A stretch of 64,000 nt of DNA from Sulfurimonas sp. (GTDB lineage: Bacteria > Campylobacterota > Campylobacteria > Campylobacterales > Sulfurimonadaceae), in assembly GCF_028714975.1 (NCBI RefSeq), contig NZ_JAQTLH010000007.1:60009-124008 (forward strand). Direction: 5' to 3'. A program made the translations under genes and the position numbers. Of the stretch, positions 31,064 through 39,849 are shown one piece after another; position 1 is the stretch's first letter; the number at the start of each line of letters is the position of its first letter. The notes under the pieces were generated by a model. It was not told the DNA's origin. It was given only the letters and a program-made list of their open reading frames with translations, and made no database searches.

Positions 31064-31831
31064 TTATTGAAATGTTGTTCCGCCGTCAATAACGATAGTT
31101 TGACCTGTCAGCCAAGATGACTCATTGCCGCATAAAAATAGACATGCACCGGTCAAATCAGTAGCTTCACCCATACGAGAGAGCGGAGAGCGTTTTACTA
31201 CTTCGCTTTTTACCTCTTCATAGTTTGGAAATGCTCTTAGTGCGTCCGTGTCAATCGGTCCGCCGCTTACTGCATTTACTCTTATGTTTTTCTCGCCAAG
31301 CTCAGCGGCAGCGTAACGAACCATAGCTTCAACTGCAGCTTTGTTTGTTCCGTGTCCCGCATAGTTTGGAGTGTAAACAAGATTGCCCGTTGAGCTCATG
31401 CTTATAATGCTTCCGCCGCCTGTTTTCTCCATTCTCTTAGCCGACTCTTGCGCACCTACGACAAATGCATCAACGGTTGCAGTATAGATGTTGTTTAGAC
31501 CTTTTGGTTTAAGTCTCATAAATGGACCAAATCCGCCTACAACGGCACGACCTGAGATAATTGCGTTTGATATAAAAAAGTCCAGTCTATCAAAATCTTT
31601 ATCAAACTCAACAAATACATCTTTGTATGTTTCGGGCTCCAATATATTTAATCCGTAAGCGCGAGCTTTTACACCGTATTTTGCTTCCACATCTGCAATA
31701 ATTTCGTTTGCCGTATCCGCATTTGTTGCGTAAGTAAACGCAATATTACACCCTTTTTGTGCAAAAGCATAAACGATAGCTCTGCCGATTCCGCGAGTTC
31801 CGCCGCTTACAAATAGAGTTTTACCGGTCAT
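31064..31831 (-). CDS. FabL-type enoyl-ACP reductase, SDR family
   Basis: 255 residues. The Rossmann motif is LFVSGGTRGIGRAIV at the N-terminus. The catalytic Tyr and Lys are in NYAGHGTNKAAVEA, spaced Y-x6-K as in enoyl-ACP reductases FabI/FabL rather than Y-x3-K of ordinary SDRs. NAIISGRAVVGGFGPF and GGPIDTDALRAF also fit FabL. It would reduce trans-2-enoyl-ACP in fatty acid synthesis. The ATG overlaps the dapA stop by four bases. Confidence 0.8.
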   Translation of the reverse strand: MTGKTLFVSGGTRGIGRAIVYAFAQKGCNIAFTYATNADTANEIIADVEAKYGVKARAYGLNILEPETYKDVFVEFDKDFDRLDFFISNAIISGRAVVGGFGPFMRLKPKGLNNIYTATVDAFVVGAQESAKRMEKTGGGSIISMSSTGNLVYTPNYAGHGTNKAAVEAMVRYAAAELGEKNIRVNAVSGGPIDTDALRAFPNYEEVKSEVVKRSPLSRMGEATDLTGACLFLCGNESSWLTGQTIVIDGGTTFQ

Positions 31832-32724
31832 TTATAATCCTTAATTTCGTAATTTTTCATAATAGTTTCAAGTTTTTTCATATTTTCTACACTTGGAGGA
31901 ACAAGTGGAAGCCTGTATTCCAGCGTATCGATTAACCCTGCTATATACATTGCAGCTTTTATCATGATAGGATTTGACTCTAAAAATAGAGCTTTGTTGA
32001 TTGGAAAGAGCATATCGTTTAGTGCCTTTGCACCTGCAAAATCACCGCTTAGCGCTTTGTCTACAAGAGCGCTTTTAAGATCGGGAAGAAGGTTTGATGT
32101 AACGGATGTAATGCCTGCACCGCCGTTTGCAAGTATAGGGTAGTCGATTGCATCATCACCGCTGAACACCTTAAGTTCAGGTCTGCGGGAGAGCAGCTCG
32201 ATAGTTCTCTCAAGACTTCCCGTTGCCTCTTTGATGCCGTAGATGTTTTTTACATCGTCAAATAGTCTGATAACGGTATCGGCACTAATGTCTACGACCG
32301 TGCGTCCAGGAACATTGTAAAGCATAAACGGCATTTGGGGAACCGATTCGGCTATTGCTTTGTAGTGTTGGTAAAGTCCCTCTTGAGACGGTTTTACATA
32401 GTATGGAGCAACCGAAAATATTGCGTCGACTCCGCATTTTTGTGCAGTTTTTGCAGCTTCTATCGCCTCTGCGGTTGAGTTGCTTCCCGCACCTGCTAAA
32501 ACTTTAGTATTTGTGCCGCGACACACTTCTACTGCTATCTCTATACATCTTCTATCTTCATCATAAGTAAGCATAGCGCTCTCTCCCGTCGTTCCGACAG
32601 GACATACGGCATTAATGCCGCCTTTAATTTGTCTTCTGATTAGTTTAGCATAACTCTCTTCATCCAATTTTCCGTTTTTAAACGGGGTAATGAGTGCGGT
32701 TGTCGAACCGGTTACGATATTCAT
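31828..32724 (-). CDS. dapA: 4-hydroxy-tetrahydrodipicolinate synthase
   Basis: 298 residues, standard for DapA. Key residues are TTGESAML, the catalytic Tyr in LYNVPGRT and the Schiff-base Lys in GIKEATGSL. It condenses pyruvate and aspartate semialdehyde at the start of lysine and meso-diaminopimelate synthesis. The FabL-like gene overlaps downstream; pyrD and the M16 gene lie upstream. Confidence 0.97.
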   Translation of the reverse strand: MNIVTGSTTALITPFKNGKLDEESYAKLIRRQIKGGINAVCPVGTTGESAMLTYDEDRRCIEIAVEVCRGTNTKVLAGAGSNSTAEAIEAAKTAQKCGVDAIFSVAPYYVKPSQEGLYQHYKAIAESVPQMPFMLYNVPGRTVVDISADTVIRLFDDVKNIYGIKEATGSLERTIELLSRRPELKVFSGDDAIDYPILANGGAGITSVTSNLLPDLKSALVDKALSGDFAGAKALNDMLFPINKALFLESNPIMIKAAMYIAGLIDTLEYRLPLVPPSVENMKKLETIMKNYEIKDYK

Positions 32725-32868
32725 CTATATAGCCTTGTTAAATTAATATGCGATTATAGCAAAAAAGTATTAAAAGGGAGGAGTTTGGCATTGTGTTTGG
32801 TAGAAATATCGTGGCACTCACCCCTTTTAAAAGAAGATAGGAGTGAGCTATATAGTGTTTTATTGAGA

Positions 32869-33213
32869 TTAGCGACCGCGACCTCCACCGGGTCCCATTC
32901 CACCACCGGGTCCAACGCCCATGCCTCTAGCCGGCGGCTCATCCGGTAGCGTAATGCCCTTTGCCTTTGCCCGTTCTTTCATAAGTTCGTGATGTTCCTT
33001 GCGGATTTTCTCTCGCTCTTCGAGAGTTTTAGCAGCACGCATTTTATCAAGGTGTTCTATACGCTCTTGTTGCGTCATAATCTGACTGCCGTATATCTGC
33101 TCTTGCTCTTGTGTGGTTTTTTGAGATTGATTTTGATCTGCTGCCGACAATAATCCTGTGGAGAAAAATAAGACAGTAGATAAGACAGACACTGCTAAGG
33201 GATATTTTTTCAT
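32869..33213 (-). CDS. Small secreted protein with Gly-rich tail
   Basis: 114 residues. A signal peptide (about 1-25, ending LLSA) is followed by YGSQIMTQQERIEHLDKMRAAKTLEEREKIRKEHHELM, a helical charged block seen in uncharacterised proteobacterial secreted proteins, then LPDEPPARG and a Gly/Pro/Arg tail (GMGPGGGRGR). The helical block has a LTxxQ-like flavour and several His, so metal binding is possible but unproven. It has its own transcription unit, because a strong terminator closes the upstream M16 gene. GAGGAG precedes the ATG. Confidence 0.65.
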   Translation of the reverse strand: MKKYPLAVSVLSTVLFFSTGLLSAADQNQSQKTTQEQEQIYGSQIMTQQERIEHLDKMRAAKTLEEREKIRKEHHELMKERAKAKGITLPDEPPARGMGVGPGGGMGPGGGRGR

Positions 33214-33340
33214 CGTAAACTCCTCATCTAATATTGATTATTCAAGTTGCGATAGTCGTTATGGCAACTCGCTTTTTAAATACGGCTAACCATTTGTTAG
33301 TGCAAGATTTTACATCTATTAACCTTAAATAAATTAAAGA

Positions 33341-33370
33341 AAAAAAAGGTAAAGTTATTTACCTTTTTTT
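33341..33370 (-). terminator. Intrinsic terminator of the pyrD-M16 unit
   Basis: A 13-bp perfect stem (AAAAAAAGGTAAA and complement) around GTTA, overlapping the M16 stop codon. On the minus strand it ends in a long T-run. Confidence 0.75.
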
Positions 33371-34653
33371 AAGATGAGTGTTGTTGATTTGTCAAAGTTG
33401 AAGTATTTTTTTGCAACTTCTTGAACTTTTTCTTGCGTGATTTTTTCTATACTCTCTTCATGAGTTAAAAGCGGTGTTAAATCTCCGCGAACTAGGTAAC
33501 TTCCAAAAAGTTCTGCAACGGAAGTCGAACTCTCCAGTGAGTAGATAAAGTCCGATTTAGTGTTGATTTTAACTTTCTCAATCTCCTCTTTCGTAACTTT
33601 TTCATTTTTGATAATTTCGATCTGTTTTATAAGCTCTGCTTCGACATCCTCTGCTTTTACACCGGGGTTACATGATGCCAAAAATATAAAAAGGCTCGGG
33701 TCGATATTTTCCATATTGTAAGCATAAACATTGTTTACGAGATGTTTTTTGTCCATTAACTCTTTGTAGAGTCTTGAACTTTTTCCTGAAAACAGAATCT
33801 GCGATATGGCACTAAGAGTTACTTGGTCTTCATGTTTAAAATTTGGAATATGAAAAGTAATAGCAATCATTTCTACTTCGCTATCTTTATTGATTGTCAC
33901 TCTTTTTGCGCCGTTTTGTTCAGGTTCTACAAACTTAAATTCAGGAATTTTAGTCCTGTTTTTGATATGAGAAAACTCTTTTGCGGCTTTTTTGAAAACA
34001 TCTTTAGGGTCAACATCGCCTGTTACCATCAAAATAGCGTTGTTTGGCTGATAGTATGTTTTATGAAATTTTTTTATATCTTCTATCGTCCAAGTTTGGA
34101 TGTCGTTCATAAACCCTATCGGTGTCCAGTGGTAAGGGTGATACACATAAGCATTGTTAAACATCGCAAAGTATAGATATCCAAGCGGAGAGTTTTCCGT
34201 TCTCCATCTTCTCTCTTCGGCTACGACATCTCTTTCTGGTTGAAACTCTTTATCTTTTAGATTTAGATTTTGCATAAGTTCGGCATAGAGTTCTAGTGAT
34301 TTGCCAAGATTTTGCGTGCTTGATTTGATGTAGTAGTGCGTGTAGTCAAAACTGGTTGAAGCGTTATTTACTCCGCCGATACTTTTTACCTCTTTGTCAA
34401 ATTCGCCTGCATTTAAGTTTTTTGTAGATTTGAAGTTCATATGCTCCAACATGTGAGCGATTCCGGTTTTACCCATAACTTCATTTCTGCTTCCGACTTT
34501 GTAAAATATATCCGTACTTATGACATTTGTACTGTTTTTAAGAGGAATTACGACAATTTGCAGCCCATTTTCTAGAGTTTTTGTTTCATACTTCGGTAGT
34601 GACGATGCCATTAAAGTTCCTAAAATTAGTGTAAGAGCTAAGAAAATTTTCAC
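33355..34653 (-). CDS. M16-family zinc protease, periplasmic
   Basis: 432 residues with a short signal peptide (about 1-17, ending LMAS). The inverted zinc motif HxxEH is in AHMLEHMNFKST near residue 67, and the third ligand Glu in VVAEERRWR about 75 residues later. This is one M16 peptidase unit with both halves (active and inactive domain). It cleaves periplasmic peptides. Its start overlaps the pyrD stop by four bases. The pyrD-M16-dapA order is one I recall from Campylobacter. Confidence 0.9.
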   Translation of the reverse strand: MKIFLALTLILGTLMASSLPKYETKTLENGLQIVVIPLKNSTNVISTDIFYKVGSRNEVMGKTGIAHMLEHMNFKSTKNLNAGEFDKEVKSIGGVNNASTSFDYTHYYIKSSTQNLGKSLELYAELMQNLNLKDKEFQPERDVVAEERRWRTENSPLGYLYFAMFNNAYVYHPYHWTPIGFMNDIQTWTIEDIKKFHKTYYQPNNAILMVTGDVDPKDVFKKAAKEFSHIKNRTKIPEFKFVEPEQNGAKRVTINKDSEVEMIAITFHIPNFKHEDQVTLSAISQILFSGKSSRLYKELMDKKHLVNNVYAYNMENIDPSLFIFLASCNPGVKAEDVEAELIKQIEIIKNEKVTKEEIEKVKINTKSDFIYSLESSTSVAELFGSYLVRGDLTPLLTHEESIEKITQEKVQEVAKKYFNFDKSTTLILKKGK

Positions 34654-35708
34654 TTTCTGTCGCTTCCTATTGCCTCTGTGATATTTGCATATCCGTCGGC
34701 TTTTATAAGTTCTGTAAGTTCTGTATTTATATCTTTTATCATGTCAAATCCATGAAATATAAGCCCGCTGTAAATCTCTACAAGCGAAGCTCCGGCTTTT
34801 ATGCGTCTGTAAGCCTCTTTAGCAGAGTCTATACCGCCGACTGAGATAAGTGTAGTTTTTCCGTAAAGCTCTTTTGCGATTGCTTCAAATATCTCAAAAC
34901 TCTTCTCTTTTAAAACGGCTCCGCTAAGTCCGCCGATGCTTTGCGGGTTTTTTACAAGTGAGTAATCAATCGTGGTGTTTGTAGCAATAATGCCGTCTGC
35001 TCCCTTTTCAACAGCCAAAGTCGTTAGCGCTACTGCATCTTCTTTGCTCATATCGGGTGCGATTTTAAGTAAAATAGGCTTGTTTGTTATCTCTTTAGCT
35101 TCGCTAAAAAGTCTTGTGATAAACTCTTCGTTTTGCAAATCTCTAAGTCCAGGAGTGTTTGGAGATGAGATGTTGATTACCAAATAATCACCCAAATCAT
35201 GCAACGCTTTTATAAGAGTCGTGTAGTCGTTTATCGCTTCGGCATCAGAGGTGGTTTTATTTTTGCCGATGTTTATACCGATAGGGGTAGTAAAAGGAAA
35301 TCTCTCTTTCAATCTTTTTTGAACGCTTAAAAGTCCGTCATTATTAAAACCCATAGCATTTTGGATACTCTCTTCTTCCACATGTCTAAACATTCTAGGT
35401 TTTGGATTTCCTGCTTGCGGTCTTGGAGTGACGGTTCCTATCTCAGTAAAACCAAATCCCAAAATTTGTATGCCGCGAATCATAGTTGCATTTTTATCAA
35501 ACCCTGCACCAAGACCTATCGGGTTTAAAAAGGTACGACCGAAAAGCTCTTGCTTTAAAATATCGTTTGTTACAAAGTGCGATTTTAAAAACGGATTGAA
35601 AAGTATCGGGCAGATATTAGGCACTCTAAGTGCCGTTTCGGCAACTTGATGAGCAACTTCAGGGTCTAGTTTATACAGCCAAGGTTTTAGGGTTTGATAA
35701 TTTATCAT
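34650..35708 (-). CDS. pyrD: Quinone-dependent dihydroorotate dehydrogenase, class 2
   Basis: 352 residues. The N-terminal helical membrane-association segment (YQTLKPWLYKLDPEVAHQVAETAL) marks class 2. FMN-site motifs are GLGAGFDKNAT, AMGFNNDG, GINIGKNK, the catalytic Ser in NISSPNTPGLR, and SVGGIDSAKEAYRRIKAGASLVE. It oxidises dihydroorotate to orotate in pyrimidine synthesis and passes electrons to quinone. Confidence 0.96.
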   Translation of the reverse strand: MINYQTLKPWLYKLDPEVAHQVAETALRVPNICPILFNPFLKSHFVTNDILKQELFGRTFLNPIGLGAGFDKNATMIRGIQILGFGFTEIGTVTPRPQAGNPKPRMFRHVEEESIQNAMGFNNDGLLSVQKRLKERFPFTTPIGINIGKNKTTSDAEAINDYTTLIKALHDLGDYLVINISSPNTPGLRDLQNEEFITRLFSEAKEITNKPILLKIAPDMSKEDAVALTTLAVEKGADGIIATNTTIDYSLVKNPQSIGGLSGAVLKEKSFEIFEAIAKELYGKTTLISVGGIDSAKEAYRRIKAGASLVEIYSGLIFHGFDMIKDINTELTELIKADGYANITEAIGSDRK

Positions 35709-35848
35709 TATAGTTGTCTCTTTAGCTTAAAATTTTGTGATTATACTAAAAAAAAGGTAAAGGGCAGTTGATAGTAAAAATCAATTTGCTTGTAAAAATT
35801 GATAAAAAAGTATAGAATTAAGGAGATAAAAAATATTAGGAGATACAA

Positions 35849-36406
35849 ATGAGCAGAGTTTTAGTGCCGCTGGCAAACGGATTTGAAGAGATTGAAGCTA
35901 TTAATATTATTGATGTTTTAAGAAGAGGAGATATTGAAGTTTTGGTTGCTTCTTTGGATGAAAACAGTGCCGTAAAAGGTGCGCACGGCGTTAGCGTTTT
36001 ATGCGATATGCAGATAAACGACATAGTAGTAGATAAGCTTGATATGATAGTTCTGCCGGGCGGCTGGGGTGGAACATTAGCGCTTCGTGATGATGAAACG
36101 GTGCAAAATATACTAAAAGAGATGGATAAAAAAGGCAAAAACATAGGGGCAATTTGTGCAGCACCTCTTGTACTTCACAGTGCGGGCGTGTTAAAGCATA
36201 ACTACACATGTTACCCGACGATTGAAGAGCAGATAAGAGAGGATGGATTTGATGAAACAAAAATGGTTGTAGAAGACGGCAATATTATAACATCCCGCGG
36301 TCCCGCAACCGCCATCTGTTTTGCACTTCAAATAGTTAAAAAACTAAAAGGCAAAGAGAAATACCTTAGCGTAAAAGCCAGTCTTTTAGCGGATTTTTGC
36401 GAGTAA
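35849..36406 (+). CDS. DJ-1/PfpI-family protein
   Basis: 185 residues. Conserved Glu in GFEEIEAI near residue 14 and the nucleophile-elbow Cys in IGAICAAPLVLHSAG, as in DJ-1/YajL/ThiJ. These proteins act in protection against oxidative or glyoxal damage; the exact activity is disputed. A well-placed AGGAG precedes the ATG. It diverges from pyrD. Confidence 0.9.
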   Translation: MSRVLVPLANGFEEIEAINIIDVLRRGDIEVLVASLDENSAVKGAHGVSVLCDMQINDIVVDKLDMIVLPGGWGGTLALRDDETVQNILKEMDKKGKNIGAICAAPLVLHSAGVLKHNYTCYPTIEEQIREDGFDETKMVVEDGNIITSRGPATAICFALQIVKKLKGKEKYLSVKASLLADFCE

Positions 36407-36412
36407 GATGCT

Positions 36413-36438
36413 AAATATGCAGAGATCTCTGTATATTT
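36413..36438. terminator. Bidirectional intrinsic terminator
   Basis: The perfect palindrome CAGAGATCTCTG (36420-36431), extended on both sides to about 13 pairs including one G-U, then TTTAATTTTC. It separates the convergent DJ-1 and methyltransferase genes. Confidence 0.75.
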
Positions 36439-36439
36439 T

Positions 36440-37351
36440 TTAATTTTCTCTTTCAAAAACCAAATTTTTCAGACTTCTCTCTTCGTCCGTGCTTGCAAAC
36501 TCTTTTAAATTTTCAAGCCGTTTTACAAATTTAAACTCCGGTGCGAACTCGTTCATTAGGTTGATTATAAAATTTGAGTCTAGTTCGGTTGAGTTAAGAG
36601 AAGCTAAAACTATGCACTCATCAGAAGCGATTTCAGGTAGTTTTTTTATGATTTTTTCATAATCTTTTACGGCTTCAAAGCTACCTCTTTGGGAGGTTGG
36701 AGGGTCTATAATGATCAGGTCGTAAGGTCCGTTTTGCTTTATGCGTGAGAATGATTTAAGTATGTTGTACGGTAAAAAACTTATACCTCTTGGCTCAATG
36801 GCGTTTAGATGATGGTTCGCTTTTCCGGTTGAGAGTGCACTTTTGCTCATATCGATATTTGAGACGCTTAGAGCACCGCCGAGTTTTGCCGCAACGCTAA
36901 ATGCGCATGTGTAGGAGAAGAGGTTTAAAACGGTTTTGTTTTTTGAGTTTTCTCTTACAAACGCTCTGCCGTTTTTCATATCGGGAAAATAGAGACTGTT
37001 TTGGTTTGAGAGTAGATTTAGCTTAAATTTCATACCGTTTTCTATTGCAAATAGATTTTCTCCAAGTTCCCCGACTATGATTTCGCTTGGAGAGCCTTTT
37101 ATGTATCTTCTTTGAATAACTACCGTTTTATGTCTTGAGTTAGCCGCAAACTCTTTTAACATCTCTATCAGTTGGCTCTCCGACTCCTCTTGCATATATA
37201 GAGCCACGCTTAAAATCTCATCTATGGAGTCTACCGTTAAATGTTTCCAGCCGTCATAAAGTCCGCCGCGACCGTGAAAAAGTCTTTTAAATTCGTCTGT
37301 TAAATCTTTTGAGTTCTCTAAAAGCAGAGCTCTTAATTGTTCGATTGTCAT
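36440..37351 (-). CDS. SAM-dependent methyltransferase, RlmI/RlmK-like
   Basis: 303 residues. An N-terminal partly degenerate domain is followed by a Rossmann methyltransferase: KTVLNLFSYTCAFSVAAKLGGA (motif I), SNIDMSKSALSTGKANHHLN, and LIIIDPPTSQRGSF (motif IV DPP). This pattern fits the RlmI/YccW rRNA methyltransferase group, shorter than the E. coli members and without a PUA domain that I can recognise. Target unknown. Confidence 0.75.
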   Translation of the reverse strand: MTIEQLRALLLENSKDLTDEFKRLFHGRGGLYDGWKHLTVDSIDEILSVALYMQEESESQLIEMLKEFAANSRHKTVVIQRRYIKGSPSEIIVGELGENLFAIENGMKFKLNLLSNQNSLYFPDMKNGRAFVRENSKNKTVLNLFSYTCAFSVAAKLGGALSVSNIDMSKSALSTGKANHHLNAIEPRGISFLPYNILKSFSRIKQNGPYDLIIIDPPTSQRGSFEAVKDYEKIIKKLPEIASDECIVLASLNSTELDSNFIINLMNEFAPEFKFVKRLENLKEFASTDEERSLKNLVFEREN

Positions 37352-37371
37352 TGTATGCCTAATAATTTTTG

Positions 37372-37377
37372 TATAAT
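37372..37377 (+). promoter_or_regulatory. -10 element for the NDH-2-like gene
   Basis: A perfect TATAAT preceded by a T-rich stretch. It overlaps a possible TTG start at 37369 and so favours the TTG start at 37408, which has AAAAGG just before it. Confidence 0.55.
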
Positions 37378-37407
37378 TTTAACTATTTATGGGGTAAAAG
37401 GCAAAGT

Positions 37408-38607
37408 TTGAATAAAAAAGTTGTAATTATAGGCGGCGGATACGGCGGATTGCGTGCCGTAGAATTTTTGGCAAAGTATGCAGATATAGAGATAACGCTT
37501 ATAGATAAAAATCCCTATCACTATCTTCAAACGGAGGCATACGGCTATATAGCGGGCAGATTTGATATGAGTGATGTAGTAATTGACTTAGAAGATTGGT
37601 GCAGAGGTTTTGGAAACAATGTTCATTTTGTGTACGACAAAGCTAAAAATGTCGATTTTGAAGCAAAGTTTGTACAGACTTCTAAAGAGTCAATCGCTTA
37701 TGACTACTTGGTGATTGCAACGGGTGCCAAAACAAACTTTTTTTCATTTATCGAGGGTTTGAGAGAGCATAGTTTTGGTGTTAAAAACTTGCATAGAGCG
37801 CATAATTTTAGAGTAGAGTTTCAAAACCTGATATATAAAAAACTGCAAAACGAAGACAATAACGAAGATATAAATCTTGCTATCGGCGGGGCAGGGCTAA
37901 GCGGTGTCGAAGTAGCAGCAGAGATGGCAAACATAATTCATACTTATAGTAAAACAATAGGGCAAAGAGCAAAAAATATAAAGATTTATCTCATTGACGC
38001 GAGTAAAACCATACTTCCGGGAATGAGCGGATTTTTGATAAATAATACTCAAAAAAGGCTGCAATCACTTGGCGTAAATATTCTTGCGGATACTTTTATA
38101 GACAAAATGGATAATGAGTATATCTACTTTAAAAACTCTCAAAAGTTAAAATACCATTTTATGATTTTTACGGGCGGGATAAAAGCGTCAGATTTGAATG
38201 TTAATTTGAATATTGAGAAAAATAGAATCTCTCAGTTCATACCAAACAAAGAGTTAAATATAGGCGGTATGAAGAATGTTTTTGCCATAGGTGATTGCGT
38301 AGAGATGAGGGATATAAAAGGAAACATTCTCCCGCCGACCGCTCAGAGTGCAGAGAGAAGCGCTGAGTATGTAGCAAAGGCGATTCGTAAAAGGATAGAT
38401 AAAAAAGAGACAGAACCGTTTGATGCATCGGTTCTTGGCGTGTTTATAGCACTCGGCGGAAGATACTGTACCGGAGAACTTTTTGGGGTTATAAAAGTAA
38501 AAGGTTATGCGGCTTATCTGTTAAAAAAAGCTATAACGCATATGTACTATCTCGGGCTTCATCTCCGCATAAATACAGGATATAAAAATAGGGGAAAAAA
38601 ACTTTAG
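37408..38607 (+). CDS. NAD(P)H dehydrogenase-like flavoprotein (NDH-2 family)
   Basis: 399 residues from TTG 37408. The FAD motif is VVIIGGGYGGLRAVEFL, YDYLVIATGAKTNFF follows, a second nucleotide site is INLAIGGAGLSGVEVAAEM, and the FAD-closing motif is NVFAIGDCVEM. PPTAQSAERSAEYVAKAIR is typical of NDH-2. The C-terminus is basic and amphipathic (KKAITHMYYLGLHLRI), consistent with a membrane foot. It would pass electrons from NAD(P)H to quinone; a sulfide:quinone reductase is less likely because its Cys pair is not seen. Confidence 0.8.
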   Translation: MNKKVVIIGGGYGGLRAVEFLAKYADIEITLIDKNPYHYLQTEAYGYIAGRFDMSDVVIDLEDWCRGFGNNVHFVYDKAKNVDFEAKFVQTSKESIAYDYLVIATGAKTNFFSFIEGLREHSFGVKNLHRAHNFRVEFQNLIYKKLQNEDNNEDINLAIGGAGLSGVEVAAEMANIIHTYSKTIGQRAKNIKIYLIDASKTILPGMSGFLINNTQKRLQSLGVNILADTFIDKMDNEYIYFKNSQKLKYHFMIFTGGIKASDLNVNLNIEKNRISQFIPNKELNIGGMKNVFAIGDCVEMRDIKGNILPPTAQSAERSAEYVAKAIRKRIDKKETEPFDASVLGVFIALGGRYCTGELFGVIKVKGYAAYLLKKAITHMYYLGLHLRINTGYKNRGKKL

Positions 38608-38625
38608 AGTTTATCCTCCTAAATT

Positions 38626-39849
38626 TTATGTCTCTATATAATCCAAATCCTCATGAAATGTTTCGCGGGTAAAATAAAGAGCGATTAGTGCAATCGAAAA
38701 TGTCACAACTCCGACCGTAGCTGCCGAACCCAAAACTCCCATGCTCTCTTTTAGAAACATAAAGCTTGAGGTGATGGGAACTACCGAACCGCGAACAAAA
38801 TTTGGAATCGTTGTTGCCACCGTTGCACGGATATTTGTTCCAAACTGCTCTGCCGCCATAGTAATAAAGAGCGCCCAATAACCGCAAAATACCCCCAGAA
38901 AAAATACCGTACTGTAAAAAGATGCGGCATTTGCTCCGGATAAGCTGAAGTAGTAAATGACGCTTGCCAATGAAAAGAGCATAAAAATCGCGTAGGCTCG
39001 TTTGCGGCTTTTCATCTGCTGAGAGAGATAACCGCTTGCTAAATCACCGATAGATAGTCCAATATAACAGTACATTAGTGATTGTCCCGCACTTACTTCT
39101 CCGTCAATAGAGAGCGCTTTTGCAAATTCGGGTGAAAACATTACCAAAACCCCTACAACATACCATAACGGCATACCGATAACGATTGCTTTTATATATT
39201 TGTTAAAAAGCTTTTTGTGGGTGAATAGACCGAAAAAATGTCCTCTTTTGACATCATCGCTTAAATGATGTTCAAACATTGCCGATTCTCTGACTCGAAA
39301 TCTTAAAATCAACAGTGAAAAACCGAGTAAACCACCGATAATGTAGGCATTACGCCATGCAAAGTGTTCCGCTATGATATTTGCCGCGACAACTCCAAGC
39401 ACCCCAAATGCCGCAATGCTCATTACTCCGTATCCGCGCAGCTCTTTTGGGAGAATTTCGGCAACCAGTGTTACACCGGCTCCCAGCTCACCTGCTAAAC
39501 CGATACCTGCTATAAAACGAAGAAGTGCGTACTGTTCGACATTGCTTACGAACGCATTGAGAAAATTTGCAATCGAATAGAGGATAATCGAGGCAAAGAG
39601 TACGGATAAACGCCCTTTTTTATCTCCTAAAATCCCCCATAATATTCCTCCGATTAACATCCCTCCCATTTGAGCGTTGAGGATGATTGATCCCCATGAA
39701 GTTATTTCTTCTTTATTTAGTCCGAGTTCGCTCAAACTCTCGACTCGCACTACTCCAAATAGAATCAGATCGTAAATATCTACAAAATATCCCATTGCAA
39801 TGACTATAATAGGAAGTGTCAATACTTGACGCCATACTGACATCGTCAT
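38626..39849 (-). CDS. MFS transporter, metabolite:proton symporter type
   Basis: 407 residues from ATG 39849, which overlaps the permease stop as TAATG and has AAAGG upstream; an earlier start would run 81 bases into that gene. Twelve transmembrane helices are expected. GILWGILGDKKGRLSVLFASI is the MFS loop 2-3 motif and RFIAGIGLAGELGAGVTLVAEI the sugar/metabolite-type motif. Substrate is probably an organic acid or similar; not resolved. It is likely co-transcribed with the amino acid permease gene. Confidence 0.85.
   Translation of the reverse strand: MTMSVWRQVLTLPIIVIAMGYFVDIYDLILFGVVRVESLSELGLNKEEITSWGSIILNAQMGGMLIGGILWGILGDKKGRLSVLFASIILYSIANFLNAFVSNVEQYALLRFIAGIGLAGELGAGVTLVAEILPKELRGYGVMSIAAFGVLGVVAANIIAEHFAWRNAYIIGGLLGFSLLILRFRVRESAMFEHHLSDDVKRGHFFGLFTHKKLFNKYIKAIVIGMPLWYVVGVLVMFSPEFAKALSIDGEVSAGQSLMYCYIGLSIGDLASGYLSQQMKSRKRAYAIFMLFSLASVIYYFSLSGANAASFYSTVFFLGVFCGYWALFITMAAEQFGTNIRATVATTIPNFVRGSVVPITSSFMFLKESMGVLGSAATVGVVTFSIALIALYFTRETFHEDLDYIET

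Noticed and set aside
32770..32830. Widely spaced inverted repeat TTAAAAGGG ... CCCTTTTAA
   Set aside because: The 9-bp arms are AT-rich and 43 bases apart, so chance pairing is likely and no T-run follows.
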